Under the pieces are notes generated by a model. That model was given only the letters and a program-made list of their open reading frames with translations. It was not told the origin of the DNA and searched no databases. Shown here piece after piece: positions 7,602 to 14,494 of a DNA stretch of 64,000 nt (its first letter is position 1; each line of letters begins with the position of its first letter). The stretch is taken from positions 1 through 64,000 of the forward strand of contig JAFXNC010000027.1 in assembly GCA_017529875.1 (NCBI GenBank), written 5' to 3'. This DNA is from Ruminococcus sp. GTDB taxonomy: Bacteria > Bacillota > Clostridia > Oscillospirales > Ruminococcaceae. The position numbers and the translations under genes are program-made.

Positions 7602-8918
7602 TTATCCGAGGAATGCCTGATAGCCCTCGTTTTCTTCTTTAAGAGCACTGATCTGAGCTTTGAGCTTTTCGCCCTCGCCGTCGATCTCGGACTGGATATC
7701 GGCAACAGCCTTTCTCTTGGCTACGAGATCCGCCTGAGCGGCAGCCTTCTCGTCGTCGAGTTGAGAGATAGTCTCTCTGTTCTTGTCATCCAGTTCCTGG
7801 AACCTCTTGTTGGCCTCGAAGGTAGCGGCCTTGTACTCCTCGTCGAGGACGGCCAGCTTGCGTCTGTAATCGTCGTCGGCCTGAGCGATAGCGATGTTAT
7901 GCTCTTCTCTTGCTCTCTCGCTCTCAGCATATGCATCGGCAAGGCGGGATTCAACGGTATCGTAATTGCTCTGGCTTACGGTCAGCGCCATATTTGCATC
8001 GTCGATCTTGGCAGTGAACTCGTTCCTTATGTAGGATGCTCTGTTCTCCAGCTCTGCGATCTTCTGATTGTTGGCCTCGATCTGGCTCAGTGCAAAGGCC
8101 TTCATCTTGTCAGCAGCCTTGCTTGCCTTGTCGGAGGGAGACTCGCTCTCAGCGGAAGCAGCGGAAGAAGTTTCGTCCTCAGCGGAAGCCTCGGGCTCGC
8201 CGGAATAAGAAAGGATCGGAGCATCGGAAATATCGGTGGACTCAACATCAGGGGGAACCAGAGCGTCCATCTCGGCATACTCCTCGCCGGGAGAAGGCAC
8301 AGTATAAGAAGGAACGCTGGGAGCGGGGGGAACGTTGGGCTCGGTAAGGGAGATACCGTCCATTTCAGATCTCGATGAAGGGATATTATCCTTGGCCTGC
8401 ATCTGCTTCTTGTAATCGTCCACGAGGCTTACTCTGTGTACCTCGGGCTCCTTGGGCTCCTCGCTGAACAGAGAAGTTGAAGCAGGCTCAGGCTCCGGCT
8501 CGGGAGCGGGCTCAGGCTCGGAGGTAAGGGATATGCCCTCCATCTCGCCAAGTCCGGGAGCGGCGGGAGCAGCAGGCTCCGCAGGAGCGCTCTCCATTTT
8601 CTTCTTCTTCTCGAACATATATCTTTCAAGCTTGCTCATGCCGTCTACGGTCTCCTCGGGCTCGGGCTCAGCCGGAGCGGGAGCAGGCTCGGGAGCACCG
8701 GTCGCAGCGCCGATGATGCTGGCAGCCTGAGATCTCTCATGCTGTACAGCCGCGTCGGGAACAGCGTCCGCGCCCAGCTTGCGCTGGATAACGCCGGTAA
8801 CGATATCGGCTCTGAGGGCTACTTCGCCCACGATATCCTCAACGGACTTCCCTTCCTGAAAAAGACGGATGATCTTATCATTTGTAGATTCTTCTTTCTT
8901 TTTTCTGCCTAATGCCAT
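7602..8918 (-). CDS. Acidic protein with N-terminal HTH-like segment and C-terminal coiled coil
   Basis: Family not recognised. The 438 residues fall into three parts: a basic start and a helix-turn-helix-like segment (DKIIRLFQEGKSVEDIVGEV, about residues 15-48); a long Pro/Glu/Ala/Ser-rich linker (about 60-270); and a C-terminal coiled coil of about 160 residues (ANNQKIAELENRASY to QISALKEENEGYQ). The linker carries a repeated short motif, EMEGISLT and EMDGISLT. Such a build suits a cytoplasmic scaffold or a DNA-associated structural protein. It has its own promoter and terminator and precedes tRNA-Ser. Confidence 0.75.
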   Translation of the reverse strand: MALGRKKKEESTNDKIIRLFQEGKSVEDIVGEVALRADIVTGVIQRKLGADAVPDAAVQHERSQAASIIGAATGAPEPAPAPAEPEPEETVDGMSKLERYMFEKKKKMESAPAEPAAPAAPGLGEMEGISLTSEPEPAPEPEPEPASTSLFSEEPKEPEVHRVSLVDDYKKQMQAKDNIPSSRSEMDGISLTEPNVPPAPSVPSYTVPSPGEEYAEMDALVPPDVESTDISDAPILSYSGEPEASAEDETSSAASAESESPSDKASKAADKMKAFALSQIEANNQKIAELENRASYIRNEFTAKIDDANMALTVSQSNYDTVESRLADAYAESERAREEHNIAIAQADDDYRRKLAVLDEEYKAATFEANKRFQELDDKNRETISQLDDEKAAAQADLVAKRKAVADIQSEIDGEGEKLKAQISALKEENEGYQAFLG

Positions 8919-8997
8919 TACAATTCAATCCTTTCAGAGATAATGCTGGTATGCCTGAGATTGATAAAAAACCATCAATTCAGGGTTTCACATTTGT

Positions 8998-9026
8998 ATT
9001 ATATCACAAAAAAGCTAAAATGGCAA
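8998..9026 (-). promoter_or_regulatory. Promoter of the HTH/coiled-coil gene
   Basis: Minus-strand TTGCCA (9026-9021), a 17-base spacer and TATAAT (9003-8998). The remaining intergenic DNA to 9170 is AT-rich and shows no gene. Confidence 0.65.
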
Positions 9027-9170
9027 GACAGAATTCAAATTTTTTAAAAAAACAATGCACAATTTATTCACCTCATTTTCGTTAAATCTGCTTAAATCTT
9101 TCTTGATATAATAGAGATAGAAACATATTAGTTCACATAAATTTAACATGAGCGTGACTGTGAAAAGGTA

Positions 9171-9199
9171 TTGCAATCTTCGGGGAAATAGTGTATAAT
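9171..9199 (+). promoter_or_regulatory. Promoter of tRNA-Ser
   Basis: TTGCAA (9171-9176), a 17-base spacer and TATAAT (9194-9199) lie about 35 bases before the mature tRNA. Confidence 0.7.
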
Positions 9200-9234
9200 A
9201 TATTAGTGCTTTTGAGAGCATAAACAGAATACAC

Positions 9235-9325
9235 GGAGACGTATCGAAGTGGTCATAACGGGGCGCACTCGAAATGCGTTAGCCCTTAAACGGGCTCGTG
9301 AGTTCGAATCTCACCGTCTCCGCCA
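9235..9325 (+). tRNA. tRNA-Ser (anticodon CGA)
   Basis: The acceptor stem GGAGACG pairs with CGTCTCC at 9315-9321, followed by discriminator G and an encoded CCA. The anticodon loop CTCGAAA gives CGA, which reads UCG. The long variable arm (AGCCC with GGGCT) is diagnostic of a class II serine tRNA, and the T-arm is GTGAG-TTCGAAT-CTCAC. The prophage begins a short way downstream, but I saw no copy of the tRNA 3' end at the other prophage end. Confidence 0.95.
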
Positions 9326-9406
9326 AACAGCGTGAAAACGAACTCTTATACGAGGACTGTTATCTTCTACCTCGGAGAAATGTTCGTATCTTTCACACGC
9401 AGAATA

Positions 9407-9437
9407 GGTCTATAGCCTAATGCTATAGGCCTTTTTT
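9407..9437 (+). terminator. Terminator downstream of tRNA-Ser
   Basis: GGTCTATAGC (9407-9416) pairs with GCTATAGGCC (9422-9431) around CTAAT, followed by six T. It lies between the tRNA and the first prophage-type gene. Confidence 0.85.
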
Positions 9438-9467
9438 GCGTTATATTGACAAAAACTGCTTTTTTCG

Positions 9468-9526
9468 TAACGAAAAACGTTATATTCTAACATTTTCAAG
9501 ATTTTTTGGTAAAATTCTGTTAGAAT
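9468..9526 (+). promoter_or_regulatory. Operator/promoter element (copy 1) upstream of the HTH gene
   Basis: TAACG-AAAAA-CGTTA (9468-9482) is a perfect dyad that runs into a -10-like TATATT (9481-9486) and CTAACA. The right part, ATTCTAACA (9484-9492), is repeated inverted as TGTTAGAAT at 9518-9526. The first 25 bp recur 23/25 identical upstream of avd (14519-14495) and in partial form upstream of the lipoprotein gene (60504-60524). Confidence 0.65.
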
Positions 9527-9549
9527 AGTACGAAAGGAGCATGTGTGCT

Positions 9550-9801
9550 ATGATTAGAATTCTTCTATCCACCAAGCTTGGCGAGCGACGGTGGACGCAA
9601 GCCGATCTCGCTCGTGCAACCGGAATCAGACCTTCGACGATCAACGAGCTCTATCACGAGCTGGCAACAAGAGTAAACCTCGAACATCTTGACCTTATCT
9701 GTGAGGCGCTCGACTGCGAGCTATCCGAGATCATTATTCGCATACCTAATAAAGTTCCGGAAACACGTACAAGAACAGGCCAACCTAAAAAATCAGAATA
9801 A
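9550..9801 (+). CDS. Small Xre/Cro-type HTH regulator
   Basis: DNA-binding protein of 83 residues with one HTH domain (WTQADLARATGIRPSTINEL, about residues 15-34) and the typical Cro/C1 second half (LICEALDCELSEII). I start at ATG 9550, ten bases after AAGGAG, rather than at ATG 9541, which touches it. It is the only gene of the left end on the plus strand, and its leader holds a dyad and an inverted repeat that look like its own operators. The shared element suggests that it may also control avd and the lipoprotein gene. This last point is inference. Confidence 0.8.
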   Translation: MIRILLSTKLGERRWTQADLARATGIRPSTINELYHELATRVNLEHLDLICEALDCELSEIIIRIPNKVPETRTRTGQPKKSE

Positions 9802-9827
9802 AGCGTGTTCCCCCCTCAAAAGAAAGA

Positions 9828-9858
9828 GCCTGCAAGCGTTAATAGCTTTGCAGGCCCT
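9828..9858. terminator. Bidirectional terminator between convergent genes
   Basis: GCCTGCAAGC (9828-9837) pairs with GCTTTGCAGGC (9845-9855) with one bulge. T-rich sequence follows on both strands (CCTTTGTTATTT on plus, TCTTTCTTTT on minus). Confidence 0.65.
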
Positions 9859-9876
9859 TTGTTATTTGAGTATATA

Positions 9877-10209
9877 TCAAACATCTTCCTTGGGAAGCTC
9901 TGATATCATTTCCCACCCTATTAACATAGGGATATATTCAGCGGGCTCTCTTGCACCGGAGCACCAGTCCTGCATCGTGCGATACGGTATCTGGTACTTG
10001 GCGGCAAAACTCCTCATAGTCAATCCGGAAATCTCAATCAGCTTTTTTACATCGAGTTCTGCAACAGCTGCTATTATGTCAACGGCTGTTGCAAGTCCTT
10101 CGGCGGTCAAAGGCTCGTCCGGTGGGAATCCTATCTGACCAAGCAGCTGCTCTGCACTGCCAAGCTCCTTGTAGTCACCAATATAGGCAATAAACATTTT
10201 GTAATTCAT
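9877..10209 (-). CDS. HTH-containing regulator, distal gene of a small operon
   Basis: The 110-residue protein has a C-terminal helix-turn-helix (SFAAKYQIPYRTMQDWCSGA, about residues 67-86) of the kind found in phage and antitoxin-like regulators, preceded by a helical N-terminal part. The start is ATG 10209, with AAGGAGG eight bases upstream. It lies 13 bp after a 94-residue gene, and further upstream is a 37-residue gene behind a promoter with twin palindromic operators. It is the best candidate to bind those operators. A toxin-antitoxin pair with the 94-residue gene is an alternative reading; neither is proven. Confidence 0.7.
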   Translation of the reverse strand: MNYKMFIAYIGDYKELGSAEQLLGQIGFPPDEPLTAEGLATAVDIIAAVAELDVKKLIEISGLTMRSFAAKYQIPYRTMQDWCSGAREPAEYIPMLIGWEMISELPKEDV

Positions 10210-10222
10210 GATCTTATCCTCC

Positions 10223-10507
10223 TTAGCTTTCAAGGTCTTTGAGCCACTCACTATACATAGTCTCGGCCCTCTGAAATTTCGTTTTGCTCATACAACGCTT
10301 CGGCAGCGGGATTATCTTAAGATTGTACCCGAATATTTCGGTGATCTTAATTTCCTCGGCATCATCTCGCCTATCGCACGGATGCCAGCCATCGTTACGA
10401 TAACCGTAATTCCAGTAGTACACCACATTGTTGATTGTACTCATAAAATCGCCACAATTAGAAATACCGGTCAAATTGTCGAGAAGTTTCTTTTCAGAAA
10501 ATTTCAT
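10223..10507 (-). CDS. Hypothetical 94-aa protein paired with HTH regulator
   Basis: No family recognised. The protein is compact and aromatic-rich in the middle (NNVVYYWNYGYRNDGWHPCD), with charged ends. ATG 10507 has AAGGAG about eleven bases upstream. The gene is followed after 13 bp by an HTH gene, an arrangement seen in toxin-antitoxin and phage regulatory modules. No nuclease or acetyltransferase motif is visible. Confidence 0.65.
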   Translation of the reverse strand: MKFSEKKLLDNLTGISNCGDFMSTINNVVYYWNYGYRNDGWHPCDRRDDAEEIKITEIFGYNLKIIPLPKRCMSKTKFQRAETMYSEWLKDLES

Positions 10508-10535
10508 AATAATCACTACTCCTTGAATATTTTTC

Positions 10536-10564
10536 TTGACATTCCGCTGATTATGTGTTATACT
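10536..10564 (+). promoter_or_regulatory. Perfect promoter on the plus strand (small RNA)
   Basis: TTGACA (10536-10541), a 17-base spacer and TATACT (10559-10564). It points away from the minus-strand genes around it and toward the candidate small RNA. Confidence 0.7.
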
Positions 10565-10570
10565 CAAGGG

Positions 10571-10655
10571 AGATCAGCGGAGGGTCTCCCTTGCGTTGTT
10601 ACTTATGTAGTGATCGGTTTGCTTTGGAAGGTCAGCCGATCACTTTTTCTTTTTG
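10571..10655 (+). ncRNA. Candidate ~85-nt small RNA
   Basis: The predicted transcript runs from about 10571 to an intrinsic terminator: GTGATCGG (10611-10618) pairs with CCGATCAC (10636-10643), followed by TTTTTCTTTTT. The 5' part can form a second hairpin (GGGAGA with TCTCCC, 10568-10590). The 3' part is antisense to the end of the 37-residue gene at 10640-10753. A 20-codon frame from TTG with GGAGGG upstream exists inside it, so a tiny peptide is the alternative. Confidence 0.5.
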
Positions 10656-10753
10656 AGTTTGTGCTTAAGCTTCTTGATCTTACGTCTGAGCTTTTCGTTC
10701 TCTCTGATGAGCTGTTCGAGACGATTGCTCTGCTCGTTAGTCATTGGCTGCAT
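10640..10753 (-). CDS. 37-aa lysine-rich coiled-coil peptide
   Basis: Starts at ATG 10753 after AGGAAGTGAGGTA and reads MQPMTNEQSNRLEQLIREN and onward, ending in a run of Lys/Leu heptads (KLRRKIKKLKHKLKKKK). It is a single amphipathic, strongly basic helix. No family is recognised. It is the first gene behind the promoter at 10809-10837, and its last codons overlap the candidate plus-strand small RNA, whose terminator stem includes its stop codon. Confidence 0.55.
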   Translation of the reverse strand: MQPMTNEQSNRLEQLIRENEKLRRKIKKLKHKLKKKK

Positions 10754-10808
10754 TACCTCACTTCCTTTCTTATTCCCTCCGCTTGTAAGCCTTTCTCCTT
10801 ACAATTAT

Positions 10809-10869
10809 ATTATAACACGCACTGCGTGTATTGTCAAGAGTTTTTTCAAAATTTTGCACGCACTGCGTG
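10809..10869 (-). promoter_or_regulatory. Consensus promoter with twin palindromic operators
   Basis: On the minus strand TTGACA (10837-10832), a 17-base spacer and TATAAT (10814-10809). The spacer is filled by the perfect dyad CACGCA-C-TGCGTG (10816-10828). An identical 13-mer lies at 10857-10869, 41 bp away. Placement in the spacer fits direct repression. Confidence 0.8.
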
Positions 10870-10910
10870 CTTTTTGTATATATGTACAAAAATCACTTTG
10901 CTTTTTTGTG

Positions 10911-10956
10911 CAAAAAGAAAAAGGCGGAGCCGGATATCAAATCCAGCCCCGCCTTT
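10911..10956 (-). terminator. Terminator after the endolysin gene
   Basis: AAAGGCGG (10920-10927) pairs with CCGCCTTT (10949-10956), with an inner GGAT/ATCC pair. The minus-strand transcript continues into TTTTTCTTTTT. It ends the late operon. Confidence 0.8.
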
Positions 10957-10977
10957 ACGTTTGCACTATTTATAATA

Positions 10978-11973
10978 TTATTTCAAAAGCTCGTTAACTC
11001 TGGCCTGCACCTTGCCGTAATCATATCCCGCAGCTGTAAGGAGCTGCTTGCGCCGCAGCCCTGCCGACCACTTGCCATAAATAACCTCTCTCGCAAGCTC
11101 GTCCACCGATTTCTTCTTCGGGGCTGAGGTTGTCACATTCATCAGCTCATTGACACGCTTCTGAACGGTATTGTAATCATACCCGGCTGCCGTCAGCAGC
11201 TTTTTCCGTTTTTCTCCCGCATCCCATTTGCCCTGGATAACTTCCTTGGCAATCTCGTCCACCGTCTTCTTTTTGGAGGCGGAAGAAGTCGTTGTCGGCT
11301 TTGTGGTAGTAGGCTTTGCAGGAGAACTTGTAGTGCTGCTCTTGGGATAACCATTCTTCCCCGCCGCCTTGATGATTGAGGGATAGTCAACGTATCCGTA
11401 ATCGTGATCTACTGCACCGCTATAGACACCAGGGACATTCTTCGCGCAGTCCTGCCATATTCCATAGTCCCCGGTATAGTAGCACTTTCCTCTGTAATCG
11501 GCGATCCAGCAAACGTAACGCTTGCGTACAGCCTTGGAAACACAGGCGGTTATCCAACCCGTTGAGCAGTAGATACCTGTGTAATAGCCCTCTTTCTCGA
11601 GCTCTCCGAGAAATGTGGTGATCAAGCTGTCGCAGAAGCTCATACCCTTATCGAAAATGGACTTTTCCTCGATGTCTATATATACAGGATAGTCGAACTG
11701 CTTGCCTTTTAGCTTGGAAAGAAAGCTCTTTGCCTCTCTCTTTGCGGCATCGAGTGTCTTGGCGTAGGTGTACCAATAGGCACCTACGCCAAGACCTGCT
11801 GCTTTTGCCTGACTGTACCATTCATCGAATTGTGAGTCGAACTGATTAGGGTATGAAAGCGCATCACCGTAGCCTGCTCTGATTATAACAAAGGTGTACC
11901 CGGCAGCCTTGACCTTTTTGAAATCAATCTTTCCTGCCTGCCACCTTGAAATATCTATGCCCTGTGTAGCCAT
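10978..11973 (-). CDS. Endolysin: GH25 muramidase with two Cpl-7 repeats
   Basis: Cleaves the glycan of host peptidoglycan at lysis. The N-terminal GH25 domain (about residues 1-205) shows GIDISRWQ, GAYWYTYA and the acidic YPVYIDIEEKS strand end. A Ser/Thr/Pro linker (210-235) leads to two repeats of about 45 residues (TVDEIAKEVIQGKWDAGEKR and SVDELAREVIYGKWSAGLRR) that match Cpl-7 cell-wall-binding repeats. The start has AAGGAGG upstream and abuts the stop of the 57-residue gene. It is the last gene of the lysis cassette. Confidence 0.95.
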   Translation of the reverse strand: MATQGIDISRWQAGKIDFKKVKAAGYTFVIIRAGYGDALSYPNQFDSQFDEWYSQAKAAGLGVGAYWYTYAKTLDAAKREAKSFLSKLKGKQFDYPVYIDIEEKSIFDKGMSFCDSLITTFLGELEKEGYYTGIYCSTGWITACVSKAVRKRYVCWIADYRGKCYYTGDYGIWQDCAKNVPGVYSGAVDHDYGYVDYPSIIKAAGKNGYPKSSTTSSPAKPTTTKPTTTSSASKKKTVDEIAKEVIQGKWDAGEKRKKLLTAAGYDYNTVQKRVNELMNVTTSAPKKKSVDELAREVIYGKWSAGLRRKQLLTAAGYDYGKVQARVNELLK

Positions 11974-12147
11974 TTAGTCCGCCTCCTTCTGAAAATTGAA
12001 ATCCTTGTACTCGGAAACGATCTCCTTGTTCTCGTCAACAGCTTTCTTGACATCTTCCGCCTTGAGGCCTGTGATCCTGGCAATAGTGTCAATGGATAAG
12101 TCCTTGGATCTCAACCTGCAAATCTCTCTGATAGTTTCTTCACCCAT
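11974..12147 (-). CDS. Small HTH-like lysis-cassette protein (57 aa)
   Basis: ATG 12147 follows AAGGAGGGATAAAA, and the TAA directly precedes the endolysin ATG. The product starts MGEETIREICRLRSKDLS and contains a short HTH-like pattern (SIDTIARITGLKAEDVKKAV). Small proteins of this kind often sit between holin and lysin genes in Clostridia phages, with unknown role. Confidence 0.65.
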   Translation of the reverse strand: MGEETIREICRLRSKDLSIDTIARITGLKAEDVKKAVDENKEIVSEYKDFNFQKEAD

Positions 12148-12149
12148 TT

Positions 12150-12353
12150 TTATCCCTCCTTGTGATTCCAGTCTGCATTCATCACCGCTGCTGCTCCTGC
12201 CGATACCGCTGACACCCCGATACCTACAAGAGTAGTTTTCAGCGCCGATGTGTTATTCCAATCTATGGTAGGCAGCACAACAGCTGCATATCCGATAGCG
12301 GCCTGTATAAACGTGCGAATTGCTCTGTAAAGCCATTCGTGCTTTTCTTTCAT
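12150..12353 (-). CDS. Holin
   Basis: Small membrane protein (67 residues) with two hydrophobic helices (FIQAAIGYAAVVLPTI and TTLVGIGVSAVSAGAAAVM) and charged ends, the normal build of a class II holin. ATG 12353 has AAGGAGT upstream. It sits between an XhlA-like gene and the endolysin gene. It would form the membrane lesions that release or activate the endolysin. Confidence 0.85.
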   Translation of the reverse strand: MKEKHEWLYRAIRTFIQAAIGYAAVVLPTIDWNNTSALKTTLVGIGVSAVSAGAAAVMNADWNHKEG

Positions 12354-12358
12354 AATTA

Positions 12359-12658
12359 TCACTCCTTATCCTTGCCCTCGATCTTATCTATTCTATGATG
12401 AGCTGATTTTGTGCTCTGCTCGCAGATGATAAGCCGATCTCGTAGCTCCTGCTGTGATGTCTGCAAGTTTCGCATATCTGATTTGATCTCTGTAATGCCA
12501 GTGGAAATAGATTCCAGCTTGACAATGACTGTTGTCATCTCCGCAGCGTCACGGCGATCATCTGACGTTTTGCTGCGGCGCAGGTTGGTAAAACCCACAA
12601 TCGCAGCTACCGCCAAAGACAACAGCGAAATGCCAATGCCAATTACTGCCGTCTCCAT
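12359..12658 (-). CDS. XhlA-like holin accessory protein
   Basis: Of 99 residues, an N-terminal membrane helix (VIGIGISLLSLAVAAIVGF) is followed by a long charged coiled coil (VKLESISTGITEIKSDMRNL and onward). This matches the plan of XhlA/haemolysin-type proteins encoded beside holins. I choose ATG 12658 because AAGGAG is nine bases upstream of it and would touch the earlier ATG. Confidence 0.7.
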   Translation of the reverse strand: METAVIGIGISLLSLAVAAIVGFTNLRRSKTSDDRRDAAEMTTVIVKLESISTGITEIKSDMRNLQTSQQELRDRLIICEQSTKSAHHRIDKIEGKDKE

Positions 12659-12671
12659 TTTCACCATCTCC

Positions 12672-12713
12672 TTATAATAAAAAATGCCCGCCGTTAGTAG
12701 CCGGCAGGCATTT
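12672..12713 (-). terminator. Terminator at the end of the DGR reverse transcriptase gene
   Basis: AAATGCC (12682-12688) pairs with GGCATTT (12707-12713), with GCCG/CGGC inside. The minus-strand transcript then reads TTTTTATTATAA. The stop codon of the reverse transcriptase lies in the loop region, so the DGR unit ends here, before the lysis genes. Confidence 0.75.
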
Positions 12714-13803
12714 CCATATTTTCTTCTGCGTATTTTCGCACAAGGACAAAATCTTCGCAGACCTTGTTACGCAGTGCATCGCAGTTGCAGTGCTTCATTA
12801 TTCCGAGATAGCTCCGTATCACGGACAAGCAGTAGTCAAGATCAAGCTCTCCTGTGGAGTAGTGCTTCATCACATAGTCGAGGTGCTGCTTCATGTACAG
12901 TGAACTCGATTTCCTCATCTCGATTTTGTCCGGCCATATCCGCTTACCTACAAACTCTACCCCCGCATCAAACGGAATGATAGCCGTTTTGCTGTTGAGA
13001 TTCAGGCCGAGGTTTTCAAGCAGATAGTCCTCAAAGCGCTCTTTGATCTCGTGCGCCTGATCGAGCGAGGGTGTAAGAAAAATCATATCGTCCATATATC
13101 TGATGTAGAACGGTGCTTTGAGTACCCGCTTGATGTACTGATCAGCGGGCATCATCACGACGTTTCCTGTCATCTGTGATATAAGAGAGCCGACCTGCAT
13201 TCCTATCCCCATAATTCGCTCGCAGTCGGTGACGTCCTGGGCATCGAGAGGAAGGCCGAACGGTCTGCCGTCACACTTAATTGCGGTTTCCAAAAACCAT
13301 ATCATATCGGGATCGTCAAGAGGCTGTGAGAGGTAGTACATTTGGACATCGAACGGTATTCTGAAAAAGAATTTTGTGATGTCCATTTTGCAGAGCCACC
13401 ACTTGGGCGACTTATGCTCAACAAGCCTCATCCAGTATTGGAGCTGCTGTGCTGCCTTTATCGGTCCGAGCCCCTCAATGGAACCGTATGTATGCTCGTA
13501 AAACGATTTGCGGTAGATTGGCCACAAAACATTGTGCGCTGCGCAGTTTACAACCCGGTTCCGAAACGGCATCACGGTTATGATGCGTTTCTTCGGGTAA
13601 TACTCTATGAACTCCGACATACTTTTGACCGAATATGTTTTCCAAAGCAGCTGATTTTGTGCATCTATAAGATTGTCCTCGAGTGCTGCCGTGTAGCTCA
13701 ATACTTCGGGCCGGTATCGTTTGTCTTTACGAGCCAGCCTATAGCCGTCATACAGATTTTGATAATCAATAAATCGACCAAAAACCTGCTTGTATTTTTC
13801 CAC
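12694..13803 (-). CDS. DGR reverse transcriptase
   Basis: Copies the template-repeat RNA with errors at adenines and supplies cDNA for mutagenic homing. The palm motif is YMDD (YIRYMDDMIFLTPS, about residue 200). The motif-4 region reads VGSLISQMTGN, with the SQ found in DGR enzymes in place of the SP of most retroelement enzymes. At 369 residues it is a normal DGR size with no maturase or RNase H domain. I start at GTG 13803, seven bases after GGGAGG, rather than at ATG 13839. The order variable gene, avd, TR, RT on one strand is that of the Bordetella phage BPP-1 element. Confidence 0.96.
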   Translation of the reverse strand: MEKYKQVFGRFIDYQNLYDGYRLARKDKRYRPEVLSYTAALEDNLIDAQNQLLWKTYSVKSMSEFIEYYPKKRIITVMPFRNRVVNCAAHNVLWPIYRKSFYEHTYGSIEGLGPIKAAQQLQYWMRLVEHKSPKWWLCKMDITKFFFRIPFDVQMYYLSQPLDDPDMIWFLETAIKCDGRPFGLPLDAQDVTDCERIMGIGMQVGSLISQMTGNVVMMPADQYIKRVLKAPFYIRYMDDMIFLTPSLDQAHEIKERFEDYLLENLGLNLNSKTAIIPFDAGVEFVGKRIWPDKIEMRKSSSLYMKQHLDYVMKHYSTGELDLDYCLSVIRSYLGIMKHCNCDALRNKVCEDFVLVRKYAEENMEMPAGY

Positions 13804-13955
13804 GCGGAGACCTCCCGAGGGTTGCGCTTTACGGTCCACATATAGCAGACAGCATACGCAACTGATTTTTTCACGACTTGCGCCGAAAGGAGCAGATCCC
13901 TTATACCCTTGTGCTGAAAAACAACCCTTGAGTTATTAGTATCTGACGTTGGGGG

Positions 13956-14073
13956 TAAGCGGAGCGGAAGCCGATGTTGGCGTTCGTGTTCGAGCGAGTG
14001 TTGTTGCCGTTGGCGTAGAACACGCCGGCATTCGCCGTGTTCGTATAGTTGCCACCGCAGTTGAACGAGCGCT
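13956..14073 (-). repeat. DGR template repeat (TR)
   Basis: 118 bp matching the variable repeat at 14618-14735 with 17 differences, every one at a coding-strand adenine of this copy (17 of 29 adenines, 0 of 89 other bases). Many of these adenines lie in AAC or AAT codons of the frame used by the variable protein, the classic design that lets one codon reach many residues. It begins six bases after the avd stop and lies about 150 bases upstream of the reverse transcriptase start. Confidence 0.97.
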
Positions 14074-14079
14074 GACGAT

Positions 14080-14436
14080 CTACCCCTTATGCTCTGCGGC
14101 GGCCTTGACAGCCTTGATCCAACCGCCTAACATCTTTCCTATCTCGACAAGCTGCTCGCCCCATACCTCATATTTTTTTGGAGGAAGGAAATGCAGCTCG
14201 TGAGAGAGCCGGAGGTAAGCTTTGAGCTTGGTAAGCTCAACATCAAGCTCCTGCAGCGTGGACTTTTTGTAATACTTCTTCTGTGCTTCAATGCATCTCT
14301 CCAGTATTATGTCCATACAGCGCTTGATGTCGGTGCCAAGTGCGTATTTTTCAGACTTTGGGAACTGTGCAAGGGCTTGATACCCATATTTCATCATATC
14401 AAACACCTTTTGCAGTATTTTCAGTTCTTCGGCCAT
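14080..14436 (-). CDS. avd: DGR accessory protein Avd
   Basis: Small basic helical protein (118 residues) that in BPP-1 forms a pentameric four-helix-bundle barrel and helps the reverse transcriptase use the template RNA. Here four helices can be read (ILQKVFDMMKYGYQALAQFP, ALGTDIKRCMDIILERCI, LDVELTKLKAYLRLSHEL, WGEQLVEIGKMLGGWIKAVK), with many lysines. ATG 14436 has GGAGG seven bases upstream; a GTG at 14442 is too close to it. The gene ends six bases before TR. A 25-bp promoter-like element lies 58 bases upstream of its start. Confidence 0.92.
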   Translation of the reverse strand: MAEELKILQKVFDMMKYGYQALAQFPKSEKYALGTDIKRCMDIILERCIEAQKKYYKKSTLQELDVELTKLKAYLRLSHELHFLPPKKYEVWGEQLVEIGKMLGGWIKAVKAAAEHKG

Positions 14437-14494
14437 ACGCACACCTCCAGGCTATTCAGAATTATAGCACAGGAGCCGTGAAAAATCAGTATTT

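Noticed and set aside
9015..9221. 68-codon frame upstream of tRNA-Ser
   Set aside because: It overlaps the tRNA promoter, is AT-rich and has no ribosome binding site.
9235..9325. tRNA-Ser 3' end as the attachment site
   Set aside because: The recombinase is of the serine type, and no copy of the tRNA 3' end was found at the right prophage end.
12694..13803. Retron or group II intron reverse transcriptase
   Set aside because: A TR/VR pair with adenine-only differences, avd and the SQ motif identify a DGR; no msr/msd RNA or intron structure was seen.
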